From contig NZ_AYMV01000004.1 of assembly GCF_000633415.1 (NCBI RefSeq), positions 1-64,000 of the forward strand: a DNA stretch of 64,000 nt. The letters run 5' to 3'. Source of the stretch: Leucobacter sp. PH1c. GTDB lineage: Bacteria; Actinomycetota; Actinomycetes; Actinomycetales; Microbacteriaceae. Under the pieces are notes generated by a model. The model did no database searches and was not told the origin of the DNA. It saw only the letters and a program-made list of their open reading frames with translations. The position numbers and the translations under genes are program-made. Below are positions 42,809 through 51,311 of this stretch, piece by piece (within the stretch, counting starts at the first letter, position 1; each line of letters starts with the position of its first letter).

Positions 42809-43483
42809 TCAGCGCGTCGCCGCGAGCCCGGCGATCGTCGTCTCGACGACGGCCCGATAGTACTCCCAGCGCATCTGCTCGGCCCGCTGCCCGCCCGCCG
42901 CGAACGGAGCGACGAGGTCGTCCGCCATCCCACGCAGTGAGGGTGAGGCGCTCGGGATGCCGTGCAGCTCGGCCATGAGCGCGGCGTGGTCGCGTGGCCC
43001 GTCGTCCTCGTGCTGTAGACGATCGTCGCTCAGAGAGATCGTCAGCATCGCCGTGTTGAGCAGCAGGGCGTAGGCGAGGTTCGCCCGATCGCCAAATCCT
43101 CCGGCTCGAAGCCGCTCGATCCCGGTCTCGAGGATCGGGAGGGCCCCGGGCAGCACGGGCCCGTGCATCAGCATCCACTTCGCTGTCCCCGGGTACGCGC
43201 CGGCGACGGGCCCGGCGCTCAGGAGGAGCTCGCGGAACCAGTCCTGCCAGGCGAGCTCGTGTGCGGGGGCGACGACCCCAGTGAGCATGTGCTCCACCAC
43301 CCGGCGGCAGAGCAGCTCCTTGCCACCGACGTGGTGGTACACGACCGACGGCGCGACGCCGAGGCGCTTCGCGAGATCCCGGATGGACCAGCTCATCAGG
43401 TGCGATTCGCGCGTGAGCTCGGCCGCGGCTGCGACCACCGCGGCGGGCGTGAGACCCACGTGGAACGGGCCGGGATCCGGCAT
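42809..43483 (-). CDS. TetR family transcriptional regulator
   Basis: A 224-residue repressor with the HTH at about residues 10-60 ('AAAAELTRESHLMSWSIRDLAKRLGVAPSVVYHHVGGK'). The start is ATG 43483 after AAGGAGG. It is divergent from an MFS exporter, with an imperfect inverted repeat (attagaac-act-gtttcaat, 43572-43590) just upstream of the exporter, the likely operator. A drug-responsive TetR/MFS pair is the simplest reading. Confidence 0.9.
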   Translation of the reverse strand: MPDPGPFHVGLTPAAVVAAAAELTRESHLMSWSIRDLAKRLGVAPSVVYHHVGGKELLCRRVVEHMLTGVVAPAHELAWQDWFRELLLSAGPVAGAYPGTAKWMLMHGPVLPGALPILETGIERLRAGGFGDRANLAYALLLNTAMLTISLSDDRLQHEDDGPRDHAALMAELHGIPSASPSLRGMADDLVAPFAAGGQRAEQMRWEYYRAVVETTIAGLAATR

Positions 43484-43571
43484 GCGCTGCCTCCTTCGTC
43501 CCGCCCATGCTATCCGGATCCGGTCCGGGCGATTGTGCCCGCACGGCCCGCGGAGTAGGCTCGACACCACC

Positions 43572-43590
43572 ATTAGAACACTGTTTCAAT
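43572..43590 (+). promoter_or_regulatory. Candidate TetR operator upstream of MFS gene
   Basis: attagaac and gtttcaat form an imperfect palindrome around act, 13 bases before the MFS ATG (43604). Confidence 0.5.
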
Positions 43591-43603
43591 AGCGAGGAAT
43601 CGT

Positions 43604-44911
43604 ATGTCGCACCCCATCCCGGATCCGCTCCCGCACGCCAGCGCGGCCGCCGAGCGCCGCACGCGTCCCGATCAGTCGGCGGCGCAGGGCGAGCCCCGGA
43701 GCGCCGCGCAGATCCGGCTCCTGCTCGCCGCAGTCTTCCTCATCTCGCTCGGACAGATGACGCTCAACCCGATCATCGCCCCGCTCTCGCGAGAGGTGGG
43801 GCTCGCCGAGTGGCAGGTGGGTGCGACGATCAGCGCCGCCGCGGTGATGGTCGTGCTCACGAGCCAGTTCTGGGGGCGCGCATCGCAATCCTGGGGCAGG
43901 AAGCCCGTGCTCGTCGCGGCCTTCGCGCTCGCCGCGACGGCGATGCTCCTGTTCGCCCTCGTCTCGTGGCTCGGCATGCGCGGGCTGCTCGCGGGAGCAC
44001 CGCTGTTCGCCCTGTTCCTCCTGCTCCGCGGACTGGCGTTCGGCACCGCGGTCGCCGCAGTGCCGCCGACCGCGCAGGCGGCGATCGCGGACGCGACCCC
44101 GAGCGAGGCCGAGCGCGTGCGCGGCATGGCGGGCGTCGGCGCCGCACAGGGCATCGCCATGGTCGCGGGATCGGTGCTCGGCGGGCTGCTCGCTGCAGCG
44201 GGACTCCTGCTGCCGATCGCGGTCGTTCCCGTGATCCTCGGCAGCGGGCTGATCCTCCTCCTCACGCGACTCCGGCGCGACTCACCCCAGCACCTCGTCG
44301 CCCAGCCCGTGCGGGTACGCCCGGGCGACCCGCGGGTCTGGCCCTTCCTCCTCGCGGGTTTCGGCATGTTCACGGCCCTCGGCTTCATCCAGGTGATCAC
44401 CGGCTTCCTCGTGCAGGACCGGCTCGGCCTCGACGGGGCGCAGACGGGACTCGTCGCGGGCGGCGCACTCCTCACCGCGGGCATCGGCATGATCCTCGCC
44501 CAGTCGATCATCGTGCCGCGCAGCGGCTGGTCGGCCCCCACGCTGCTCCGCGTCGGGAGCGCGACCGCGGTGCTCGGCTTCGCGGCACTCGTCCCCGAGG
44601 CGGGCGCGCTCCTCCTGTTCCTCGCCATCTTCGTCATCGGGCTCGGCCTCGGGATCGCGATGCCCGGGTACACGGCGGGGCCCACGCTCCTCGTCTCCCG
44701 GGAGGAGCAGGGCGGGATCACGGGCCTGATCGGGGCCACCACGGGGCTCACCTTCGTCGTCGCCCCGACCGCGAGCACCTGGCTCTACGGCCTCTGGCAG
44801 CCTCTCCCCGTGCTCGTCGGCGGCGCCGTCATGCTCGCGGTCACGATCTTCGTGCTCGTGCACCCGCGGTTCCGCGCCGCCCCGGGCTCGGGCGGCGCGG
44901 CCGAGGTCTGA
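43604..44911 (+). CDS. MFS transporter (DHA1-like)
   Basis: A 435-residue protein with about 12 transmembrane helices and a hydrophilic N-terminus of about 35 residues. Motif A-like 'QFWGRASQSWGRKPVL' lies between helices 2 and 3, where the family often reads GxLaDrxGrr. It is probably an efflux pump controlled by the divergent TetR. Start ATG 43604 has GCGAGGA upstream. Substrate unknown. Confidence 0.88.
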   Translation: MSHPIPDPLPHASAAAERRTRPDQSAAQGEPRSAAQIRLLLAAVFLISLGQMTLNPIIAPLSREVGLAEWQVGATISAAAVMVVLTSQFWGRASQSWGRKPVLVAAFALAATAMLLFALVSWLGMRGLLAGAPLFALFLLLRGLAFGTAVAAVPPTAQAAIADATPSEAERVRGMAGVGAAQGIAMVAGSVLGGLLAAAGLLLPIAVVPVILGSGLILLLTRLRRDSPQHLVAQPVRVRPGDPRVWPFLLAGFGMFTALGFIQVITGFLVQDRLGLDGAQTGLVAGGALLTAGIGMILAQSIIVPRSGWSAPTLLRVGSATAVLGFAALVPEAGALLLFLAIFVIGLGLGIAMPGYTAGPTLLVSREEQGGITGLIGATTGLTFVVAPTASTWLYGLWQPLPVLVGGAVMLAVTIFVLVHPRFRAAPGSGGAAEV

Positions 44912-45041
44912 GCACTCGCACCCGGAGCGCTCGCACCCGGAAGGGCCGCACCCCGGACACTCGCGGGGCTCTCCCAAGCGCCTCGTGTACCGTGTCGCCG
45001 AAGCGGCGCCGTCCGGGCGCCCCGAGCGACGGGAGGTCTGC

Positions 45042-45518
45042 ATGCGGCTGCGCGCCCGTGCCACCGCCGTGCTCGGCGTCGTCCTCCTGCTCCTCCTCGG
45101 GCTGCTCGGGATGCACACGCTCTCCGTGAGCGCGCAGGGGCACCAGCTCCCCGACCTCGCATCGGTCGCCGAGAGCGCTCCTCCGAGCGATCCCGAGAGC
45201 CTCCCCCCGAGCGTCCACGCGAGCGCGCTCACGGGAATCGAAGCGAGCCGAGAATCGAGCCGGATCATCGGCGACGACGTGGCCGCCGAGGCCGCCCACC
45301 CAGCAGGCACCGCCGCCCCCGCAGCGCCGAGCGACTCCGAGGTGCTCGTCCTGTGCGCGCTCGCCGTTGCGATCGGTGTGCTCGTCCTGCTCCGGCCCCG
45401 GCGGGCGCGCGCGTCGTCGCCCCTCAGGGCCGAACGCGCGCCGCACCCTGCGCCGCTCATGCACGACCGGCGCCCGCCCGCGCCCTCCCTCCGCGCGCTC
45501 TCCATCAGTCGGACCTGA
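45042..45518 (+). CDS. Small membrane protein, DUF6153-like
   Basis: A 158-residue protein with two hydrophobic segments: residues of about 6-28 ('AVLGVVLLLLLGLLGMHTLS') and about 100-120 ('VLVLCALAVAIGVLVLL'), then a basic tail. The 'LGLLGMHxL' start resembles the actinobacterial DUF6153 group (tentative). The function is unknown. I use the ATG at 45042 with GGGAGG before it. It lies 92 bp upstream of an M23 peptidase on the same strand, so they may share a transcript. Confidence 0.6.
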   Translation: MRLRARATAVLGVVLLLLLGLLGMHTLSVSAQGHQLPDLASVAESAPPSDPESLPPSVHASALTGIEASRESSRIIGDDVAAEAAHPAGTAAPAAPSDSEVLVLCALAVAIGVLVLLRPRRARASSPLRAERAPHPAPLMHDRRPPAPSLRALSISRT

Positions 45519-45610
45519 GCTTCCCCCGCTCACCGCGTCGCCCGCCCCGCGGACGGCGCGATCCCTCGCGCGCCTCGCCGCGCGCTCACCGACGTCCCGG
45601 AAGAACCGAC

Positions 45611-46531
45611 ATGCAGAATCCATCCCCCGAGCCCGCGCCGCGGGCAGACGCACACGACGACGCTGGCACCAGCACCCGCTGGACGCCGCTCCCCCGACCG
45701 CGCTTCGCGCACGAGGAGGCGCACCGCGACGCATCGCGCGCCGCACCCCACCCCGCACGTCCGCACACCTCTCGTCCGCGCGCCGGCCGCCGTACCGCCG
45801 CCGCCTGCGCCGCGCTGAGCCTCGGCGCAGCGGCCGTGCTCCCCGTGCTCCCCGTCGGCGCTGTACTCGGAGCCGACGCGGCGGGCGGCACGGCCCTCGC
45901 CTCCCGCTCCGCGAGCGCGGACGCGCAGCTCCTCACGGGCGCCGTGGCCGCAGCGCCGCTCGACGCCGTCGGAGAGGTCTCCGCCGTCGAGGTCCCGCCG
46001 CCGCCCGCGGCAACCGCGCCCGCAGCGAGCGGGATCCCCTCGTGGCTCCGGGGGCCGCAGGCCGGCTCCGGCGTCGTGGACTTCACCACGCTCGCTCCGA
46101 CGACGCTCCGCTACCCGTTCGACCAGGAGATGCCGCTCACCGACGGCTTCGGCTACCGCACCGCGCCGGTCGCCCAGTTCCACGATGCCCAGGACATCGC
46201 CGCGCCGAACGGCACGCCGATCCGCGTCGTGGGCGACGGTGTCGTCGTGGAGGCCGGATGGTCCTCCGACGGCTGCGGCTTCGCCCTCCAGGTGCAGCAC
46301 AACGTCGGCGGCGCGGACGTCACGAGCCGCTACTGCCACATGCAGTCCGACTCGCACGCGTATCAAGTGGGCGACGCGGTGCGCGCGGGCGACCCCGCGG
46401 GGCTCGTCGGCAACACCGGCATGTCGTTCGGCGCCCACCTGCACCTCGTGCTCCGGCGCGACGGCGAACCGGTCGATCCGCTTCCCTACATCGCGGCGGC
46501 CGCGGCGGCGCTCGGAGCGTCGGACGGCTGA
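45611..46531 (+). CDS. M23 family peptidase
   Basis: A 306-residue protein. A hydrophobic segment at about residues 63-86 follows a long basic/Pro-rich N-terminus, so it is a membrane-anchored or secreted protein with an unusual leader. The C-terminal LytM-type domain (about 160-290) has the zinc ligands His and Asp of 'FHDAQDIAAPNGTP' (HxxxD) and the 'GAHLHLVL' HxH motif. It probably cleaves peptidoglycan cross-links or acts as a regulator. The site is intact. It overlaps the 3' end of the ABC ATPase gene by 46 bases. Confidence 0.85.
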   Translation: MQNPSPEPAPRADAHDDAGTSTRWTPLPRPRFAHEEAHRDASRAAPHPARPHTSRPRAGRRTAAACAALSLGAAAVLPVLPVGAVLGADAAGGTALASRSASADAQLLTGAVAAAPLDAVGEVSAVEVPPPPAATAPAASGIPSWLRGPQAGSGVVDFTTLAPTTLRYPFDQEMPLTDGFGYRTAPVAQFHDAQDIAAPNGTPIRVVGDGVVVEAGWSSDGCGFALQVQHNVGGADVTSRYCHMQSDSHAYQVGDAVRAGDPAGLVGNTGMSFGAHLHLVLRRDGEPVDPLPYIAAAAAALGASDG

Positions 46532-47400
46532 GCCGCGGTGCGGCGCGCGGAGGGGTGCGGCACGAACATCGGGGTCCCCGCGAGCGGATCCGGGACGACC
46601 ACGCCCTCGATCCCGAACACGGCGGCCACGAGCTCGCTCGTGAGCACCTCAGCGGGCGCCCCCTCCGCCACGATCGCGCCGTCGCGCATGACGATCAGGT
46701 GACTCGCGTAGCGCGCGGCCTGGTTGAGGTCGTGCAGCACCGCGACGAGGGTGCGCCCGCGCTCGCGGTGCAGCTCCGCGCAGAGGTCGAGCAGTTCGTA
46801 CTGGTGGGCGATGTCGAGGAAGCTCGTCGGCTCGTCGAGGAGGATCAGCTCCGTCTCCTGCGCGAGCACCATCGCCACCCACACGCGCTGGCGCTGGCCA
46901 CCGGAGAGCTCGTCGACGAGGCGCGCCGAGAGCTCGGTCGTGTTCGTCGCGGCGAGGGCGTGCGCCACGGCGGCCTCATCGCTGTCGCGCCACTGCCGCA
47001 CGAGGCTCTGGTGCGGGAAGCGCCCGCGCGCGACGAGCTCGGCCACCGTGATGCCGTCGGGTGCGTAGGAAGTCTGGGGCAGCAGCCCGAGCGTGCGGGC
47101 GAGCTCTTTCCCGCGGAAGCTGGGCAGGGGGCGATCGTCGAGCAGCACGCGGCCCGTGCGTGCGGGCAGAAGATTCGCGAGCGAGCGGAGCAGCGTCGAT
47201 TTCCCGCAGGCATTGGGCCCGATGATCACGGTGAACCCTCCGTCGGGGATCCTGACGCTCAGATCGTCGGCGATCACCCGGTCGTCGTAGCCGACCGTGA
47301 TCCCCTCGGCCCGGAGCCGGGCGGGGAACGGCTCGCCCGGCTCCGCGGGGCGCCGCTCAGCGGCGCGGGGCGCCGCAGTTCGACTCGTCATCTCGGTCAT
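46486..47400 (-). CDS. Ferric-siderophore ABC transporter ATP-binding protein
   Basis: A 304-residue FepC/FecE-type ATPase. Walker A is 'GPNACGKSTLLRSL', the signature 'LSGGQRQRVW', and Walker B 'LILLDEPTSFLDI'. Its ATG at 47400 overlaps the upstream permease stop (ATGA). It is the last gene of the iron-uptake operon. The 46-base 3' overlap with the convergent M23 gene is unusual; both ends look genuine because the M23 fold and the ATPase core end before it. Confidence 0.93.
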   Translation of the reverse strand: MTEMTSRTAAPRAAERRPAEPGEPFPARLRAEGITVGYDDRVIADDLSVRIPDGGFTVIIGPNACGKSTLLRSLANLLPARTGRVLLDDRPLPSFRGKELARTLGLLPQTSYAPDGITVAELVARGRFPHQSLVRQWRDSDEAAVAHALAATNTTELSARLVDELSGGQRQRVWVAMVLAQETELILLDEPTSFLDIAHQYELLDLCAELHRERGRTLVAVLHDLNQAARYASHLIVMRDGAIVAEGAPAEVLTSELVAAVFGIEGVVVPDPLAGTPMFVPHPSARRTAAQPSDAPSAAAAAAM

Positions 47401-48431
47401 CCTTTCCTGGCCTCGCGCACGAGGAGCCAGACGAAGTAGGCCCCGCCCAGGCAGACGGTCATGATGCCGACCGGCAGCGGAGTGGGGCTGAAGAGGCGCT
47501 GTGCGGCGACGTCGGCCGCGAGCAGGAGTGCGGCGCCGATCGCGGCGCTCGCGCCGATCGCGGGACCGGCCGCCCGGGTGAGTCTCCGCGCGATCTGCGG
47601 CGCGACGAGTGCCACGAACGCGATCGGCCCGGCGGCGGCCGTCGCGATCGCGGTCAGGGCGACGCCGAGGAGCATCAGCAGGAGCCGGCTCCGCTCGGCC
47701 CGGGTGCCGAGCGCCCGCGCCGCGTCGTCGCCCAGTTCGAGCTGGCGCAGCACCGGACCGCCCGCCATCGCGAGCGGTAGCAGTACGAGCGACAGCAGGG
47801 CGACCGGCACGAGCTGCTCCGCGCTGCTGCCGGAGAGGCTGCCCGCACCCCAGACCGCGGCGCGCAGCGCCACGTCGAGATCGGCGCGCACGATGAGGAG
47901 CGTGTTCACCGAGGCGAGCGTTGCGGAGACGCCGATGCCGACGATGATGAGCCGGAATCCCTGCAGCCCGCGCCGATACGCGAGCAGGGAGACAAGCCCC
48001 GCGGTGGCGATTCCGCCCGCGAGCGAGCCGGCCGCGGTGAGCAGGTACCCGCCGCCCGTGAGCACGATCGAGAGGAGCGCCCCCGTGTACGCGCCGGTGG
48101 AGAAGCCGATGATGTCCGGCGAGCCGAGCGGGTTCCGCGTGAGCGACTGGAAGATCGCGCCGCTCACCGCGAGGCAGGCGCCGAGCAGCAGCGCCAGGGC
48201 CACGCGCGGGAGACGCCACTCGAGCACCACGAGCCGTGCGCGCGGGCTGCCGCCGCCGAGGAGCGCCTGCACCACGTCGCCGAGCGGGAGGGTCACGTCG
48301 CCCCAGGCGAGCGCGAGCAGCGCGAGGGCGAGGCACGCGCCGAGCGCGATTCCCGTCACCCACACCGCGCGCCGGCGCACCCGGAGCGCGATCCCGCCCG
48401 CGCGGATGCGCACCAGCTCCGCCGCGGTCAC
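47397..48431 (-). CDS. Iron-siderophore ABC transporter permease (FecCD family)
   Basis: A 344-residue permease with about nine or ten helices. 'GAIFQSLTRNPLGSPDIIGFSTGAYTGA' and 'GPIAFVALVAPQIARRLT' are the signature segments. The GTG start at 48431 overlaps the previous stop (GTGA). It pairs with the other FecCD permease to form the channel. Confidence 0.92.
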   Translation of the reverse strand: MTAAELVRIRAGGIALRVRRRAVWVTGIALGACLALALLALAWGDVTLPLGDVVQALLGGGSPRARLVVLEWRLPRVALALLLGACLAVSGAIFQSLTRNPLGSPDIIGFSTGAYTGALLSIVLTGGGYLLTAAGSLAGGIATAGLVSLLAYRRGLQGFRLIIVGIGVSATLASVNTLLIVRADLDVALRAAVWGAGSLSGSSAEQLVPVALLSLVLLPLAMAGGPVLRQLELGDDAARALGTRAERSRLLLMLLGVALTAIATAAAGPIAFVALVAPQIARRLTRAAGPAIGASAAIGAALLLAADVAAQRLFSPTPLPVGIMTVCLGGAYFVWLLVREARKG

Positions 48432-49444
48432 AGCCCGCTCACCTTCGTCCGCCGCGCGAGCGCGACGAGCACGGGCGCGCCGATGAGCGCCGTGACAATG
48501 CCGACCTGGACCTCCTGGGGCGCCACGACGAGGCGACCGACCACGTCCGCGAGCGTGAGCAGCAGCGGCGCGAGCACGAGGGTGAACGCCAGGATCCACC
48601 GCTGGTCGGGCCCGACGAACCAGCGCGCGACGTGGGGCACCATGAGCCCAACGAAGCCGATGGGGCCCGCGGCCGCGGTGGCGGCGCCCGAGAGGACGGT
48701 CACCGCGACGATCACGAGGATCCGCGTGCGCAGCACCCGCGCCCCGAGCGCGCCCGCCAGCTCGTCGCCGAGCGCGACGATGTTGAGCGCCGGTCCGAGC
48801 AGGCAGGCGAGCACGAGTCCCACGACGAGGAAGGGAGCGACGCCAGCGAGCACCTCCCAGCCACGGCCGGAGAGCGTCCCCGCCCCCCAGCCGCGCATCT
48901 GGTCGAAGGCGCCGGGGTTCAGGAGCGTGATGCCCGAGGTGATGCCGCCGAGGAGCGCGCCCACCGCGACGCCGACGAGTGTGAGCTGGATCGGCGAGAC
49001 GCTCCCCCGGCCCGCCGTGCCGAGCACGTACACGAGGACGGTCACGACGGCGGCGCCGATGAAGGCGAACCACACCGTGCCGACGATGGAGGTGACGCCG
49101 AAGCCCACGATGCCGATCGTCACGGCGAACGCGGCGCCCGCGTTCACGCCGAGGATGCCCGGGTCCGCGAGCGGGTTCCGGGTGAACGCCTGGATCAGCG
49201 CCCCGGCGACGCCGAGGGCCGCCCCGACGAGGACGCCGAGCAGGGCACGCGGCGCCCGCGTCTCACGCACGATGAACGCGTCGCCGCCGTCGAGCCCGCC
49301 GCGCAGCGCGTCGACGACGTGCTCGAGCGGGATCGGCTTCGCCCCGATCGCGATGCTCGCGGCGCACGCCAGTACGAGGGCGGCGAGCGCGACGAGCAGC
49401 CAGACGAGCCGCAGCGGCACCGCCCGGGCGATCACACGCGGCAT
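48428..49444 (-). CDS. Iron-siderophore ABC transporter permease (FecCD family)
   Basis: A 338-residue permease with the FecCD motifs 'GALIQAFTRNPLADPGILGVNAGA' and 'GPIGFVGLMVPHVARWFVG'. The ATG at 49444 overlaps the stop of the siderophore-interacting-protein gene by one base, and its own stop overlaps the next permease. The two permeases make a heterodimer; they share only moderate similarity in this window. Confidence 0.93.
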   Translation of the reverse strand: MPRVIARAVPLRLVWLLVALAALVLACAASIAIGAKPIPLEHVVDALRGGLDGGDAFIVRETRAPRALLGVLVGAALGVAGALIQAFTRNPLADPGILGVNAGAAFAVTIGIVGFGVTSIVGTVWFAFIGAAVVTVLVYVLGTAGRGSVSPIQLTLVGVAVGALLGGITSGITLLNPGAFDQMRGWGAGTLSGRGWEVLAGVAPFLVVGLVLACLLGPALNIVALGDELAGALGARVLRTRILVIVAVTVLSGAATAAAGPIGFVGLMVPHVARWFVGPDQRWILAFTLVLAPLLLTLADVVGRLVVAPQEVQVGIVTALIGAPVLVALARRTKVSGL

Positions 49445-50241
49445 CAGCCGACGTCGGCGGACATGTCGCCCGTGCGGTCCTGCGTCCAGTACCCGATCGC
49501 GTGGTGCCGGTCGCGCGCGAGGCCGAGGCGGCTGCGCAGATCCGAGCGGATGGCCCGGCTGGTGGCCGCCTCGCAGGCGATCCACGCGTACCAGGGGGTG
49601 CCCGGATCCGCGACGCGAGCGACCTCCGCGCCGAGCGCGCTCGGCGCGAGGCCGTTGCCGGTCCCGGTGCGCCAGATCATCTCGACGTCGCCGCGGGTCT
49701 CGTACTCCTGGATGTCGGCGGCTGTCGGCACCTCGGCGATCACGCGGGCGCGCGCTCCCGCGGGGAGCTGTTCGAGGATCCGCCCGAGCCCCGGCACGCC
49801 GGTGGCATCGGCGACGAGGAGCTGGAACTCCGCGTCCGCGGGCGGCGCATAGTAGGACGAGGGCTCGTCGTGCGTGCCGCCGCCGAAGACGCCGATGATG
49901 TGGCCGGGCTCCGCGCGCTCGGCCCACGCGGACGCAAGCCCGCCCTCGTGCACGACGAAGTCGATGTCGAGCTGCCGGCCGCCCTCGTGCACGTCGCGCA
50001 CGGTGTAGTGACGCCAGGGCGGTTCCTCGCCCGTCCAGCCGCGCCCGTACTCGGGGAGGTTGAAGATGTCCAGGCGCGCCTCGGTCTCGCCGGGCGCGGG
50101 GAGCGCGATGTCGATGCGCTCGTCGCCGCGGCCGTCGACGTGCCAGCGCCAGTCGCCGACGGCCTCGAAGCGGATCCGCAGCATGTGCGGGGTGATGCGC
50201 CGCGTTTCGACGACGCGGGCGGGTGCGCAGGGGATGGCCAT
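49444..50241 (-). CDS. Siderophore-interacting protein (FAD-dependent ferric reductase)
   Basis: A 265-residue SIP/ViuB-type flavoprotein that reduces and releases iron from imported ferric-siderophores with NAD(P)H. 'HYTVRDVHEGGRQLDIDFVVHEGGLASAWAERAEPGH' (excerpted in parts) covers the FAD-binding region with the RxYTxR-like 'HYTVRD' and the C-terminal 'RSDLRSRLGLARDRHHAIGYW' ends in the family's typical YW. It is between the lipoprotein and permease genes with spacings of 3 bp or less, so it belongs to the uptake operon. Confidence 0.92.
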   Translation of the reverse strand: MAIPCAPARVVETRRITPHMLRIRFEAVGDWRWHVDGRGDERIDIALPAPGETEARLDIFNLPEYGRGWTGEEPPWRHYTVRDVHEGGRQLDIDFVVHEGGLASAWAERAEPGHIIGVFGGGTHDEPSSYYAPPADAEFQLLVADATGVPGLGRILEQLPAGARARVIAEVPTAADIQEYETRGDVEMIWRTGTGNGLAPSALGAEVARVADPGTPWYAWIACEAATSRAIRSDLRSRLGLARDRHHAIGYWTQDRTGDMSADVG

Positions 50242-50244
50242 GGC

Positions 50245-51237
50245 TCAGACTCCCGTCACCTGGTCGAGGATCCCGGCGATCTCGTCGAGATTGTCGAGGC
50301 CCCAGCGGAATGACGACGTCGCGGGCGCGGAGAAGCCGGCGAACGCGTTCCCGGCCTGCACGGCGGGGAGCGCCTCCCAGAGGGCGTTGCCCGTGAGCCG
50401 GTCCATCAGTTCGTCCTCGAGCACGACGATGATGCCCGCGTTGTCGAGCTTCCCGAGCTGCTCCTCGGAGATCCAGGCCCACTCGTCACTCGTCCGCGCT
50501 TCGCCCTCGGTCGGCGTGCGGAACTGGGCGTCGATGTCGACCCACGCTGGCGTCGGCCAGCCGCCGGGGGCGTAGCTCGCCCAGGTCGCCTCGCTCGGGT
50601 GGAGCGATACGACCGCGAGGGGTGCGGCGTCGAGCACGTCGCGGTACTCGCGCGAGACCTCTGCCGCGCGCGCCTCGTACTCGGCCTGCTGCGCCTCGGC
50701 CTCGTCGAGCCGGTTCGCCGCGTCGGCGATGCTCAGCGCGCGCTCCGACCAGGAGCCGGTGAGGTCCACGTGGAAGAGCGGCGCGATCTGCGCGAGGCGC
50801 TCGATCGTCTCGGGCTCGGGGAACGCGGCGTCGACGATGATGAGGTCGGGATCGAGCTCGAGCACCTGTTCGACGTTGATCTCGGCGTAGGTGCTCACCT
50901 GCTCCACGCCGTCGAGCGCGTCGATGTAGCGCTCGGGGCGGCTGCCGGGCTGCTCGATCCCCTGCATGACGCCGACGGGCGTCACCCCGACGTCGACGAG
51001 CACGCTCGACGAGAAGAAGTCGGTGGCGACGATCCGCTCCGGTGCGACGGGGATCTCCTGCTCGCCGAGCGCGTCGCGGACGACACGGGTCTCGCCGCTC
51101 GCGGCTCCCGAGGCGGCGGCCCCGTCGGTCGAGCAGGCGGCGAGCCCGGCTGCCGCGAGCGCCATGGCGGCGACGGCTCCGAGGAGCCGGAGCGAGCCGC
51201 GGCTCGCGGGGGTGTGGGGGCGAATCTTCGACAGCAC
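50245..51237 (-). CDS. Ferric-siderophore substrate-binding lipoprotein
   Basis: A 330-residue TroA/FepB-type binding lipoprotein. The signal ends in a lipobox with Cys35 in 'AGLAACSTDG'. 'ERIVATDFFSSSVLVDVGVTPVGV' and 'LDPDLIIVD' are typical segments. It starts at GTG 51237 with AGAGGA upstream. It is first in the iron operon, with an IdeR-like box (51268-51286) in its promoter, so it is expected to be iron-repressed. Confidence 0.92.
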   Translation of the reverse strand: MLSKIRPHTPASRGSLRLLGAVAAMALAAAGLAACSTDGAAASGAASGETRVVRDALGEQEIPVAPERIVATDFFSSSVLVDVGVTPVGVMQGIEQPGSRPERYIDALDGVEQVSTYAEINVEQVLELDPDLIIVDAAFPEPETIERLAQIAPLFHVDLTGSWSERALSIADAANRLDEAEAQQAEYEARAAEVSREYRDVLDAAPLAVVSLHPSEATWASYAPGGWPTPAWVDIDAQFRTPTEGEARTSDEWAWISEEQLGKLDNAGIIVVLEDELMDRLTGNALWEALPAVQAGNAFAGFSAPATSSFRWGLDNLDEIAGILDQVTGV

Positions 51238-51267
51238 AGTAGTCCTCTTGCGTAAATATGATCTAAG

Positions 51268-51286
51268 TAAGGTGGCCCTTGCCTAG
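51268..51286 (-). promoter_or_regulatory. Candidate IdeR/DtxR box
   Basis: On the minus strand the 19-mer ctaggcaagggccaccttac region aligns with the DtxR consensus ttaggttaggctaacctaa at about 12 of 19 positions. It sits 31-49 bases before the siderophore-binding lipoprotein start. DtxR-family Fe2+-bound repressors use such sites in actinobacteria. Confidence 0.5.
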
Positions 51287-51311
51287 ATCAGACTACTGAG
51301 GACGAATATCG

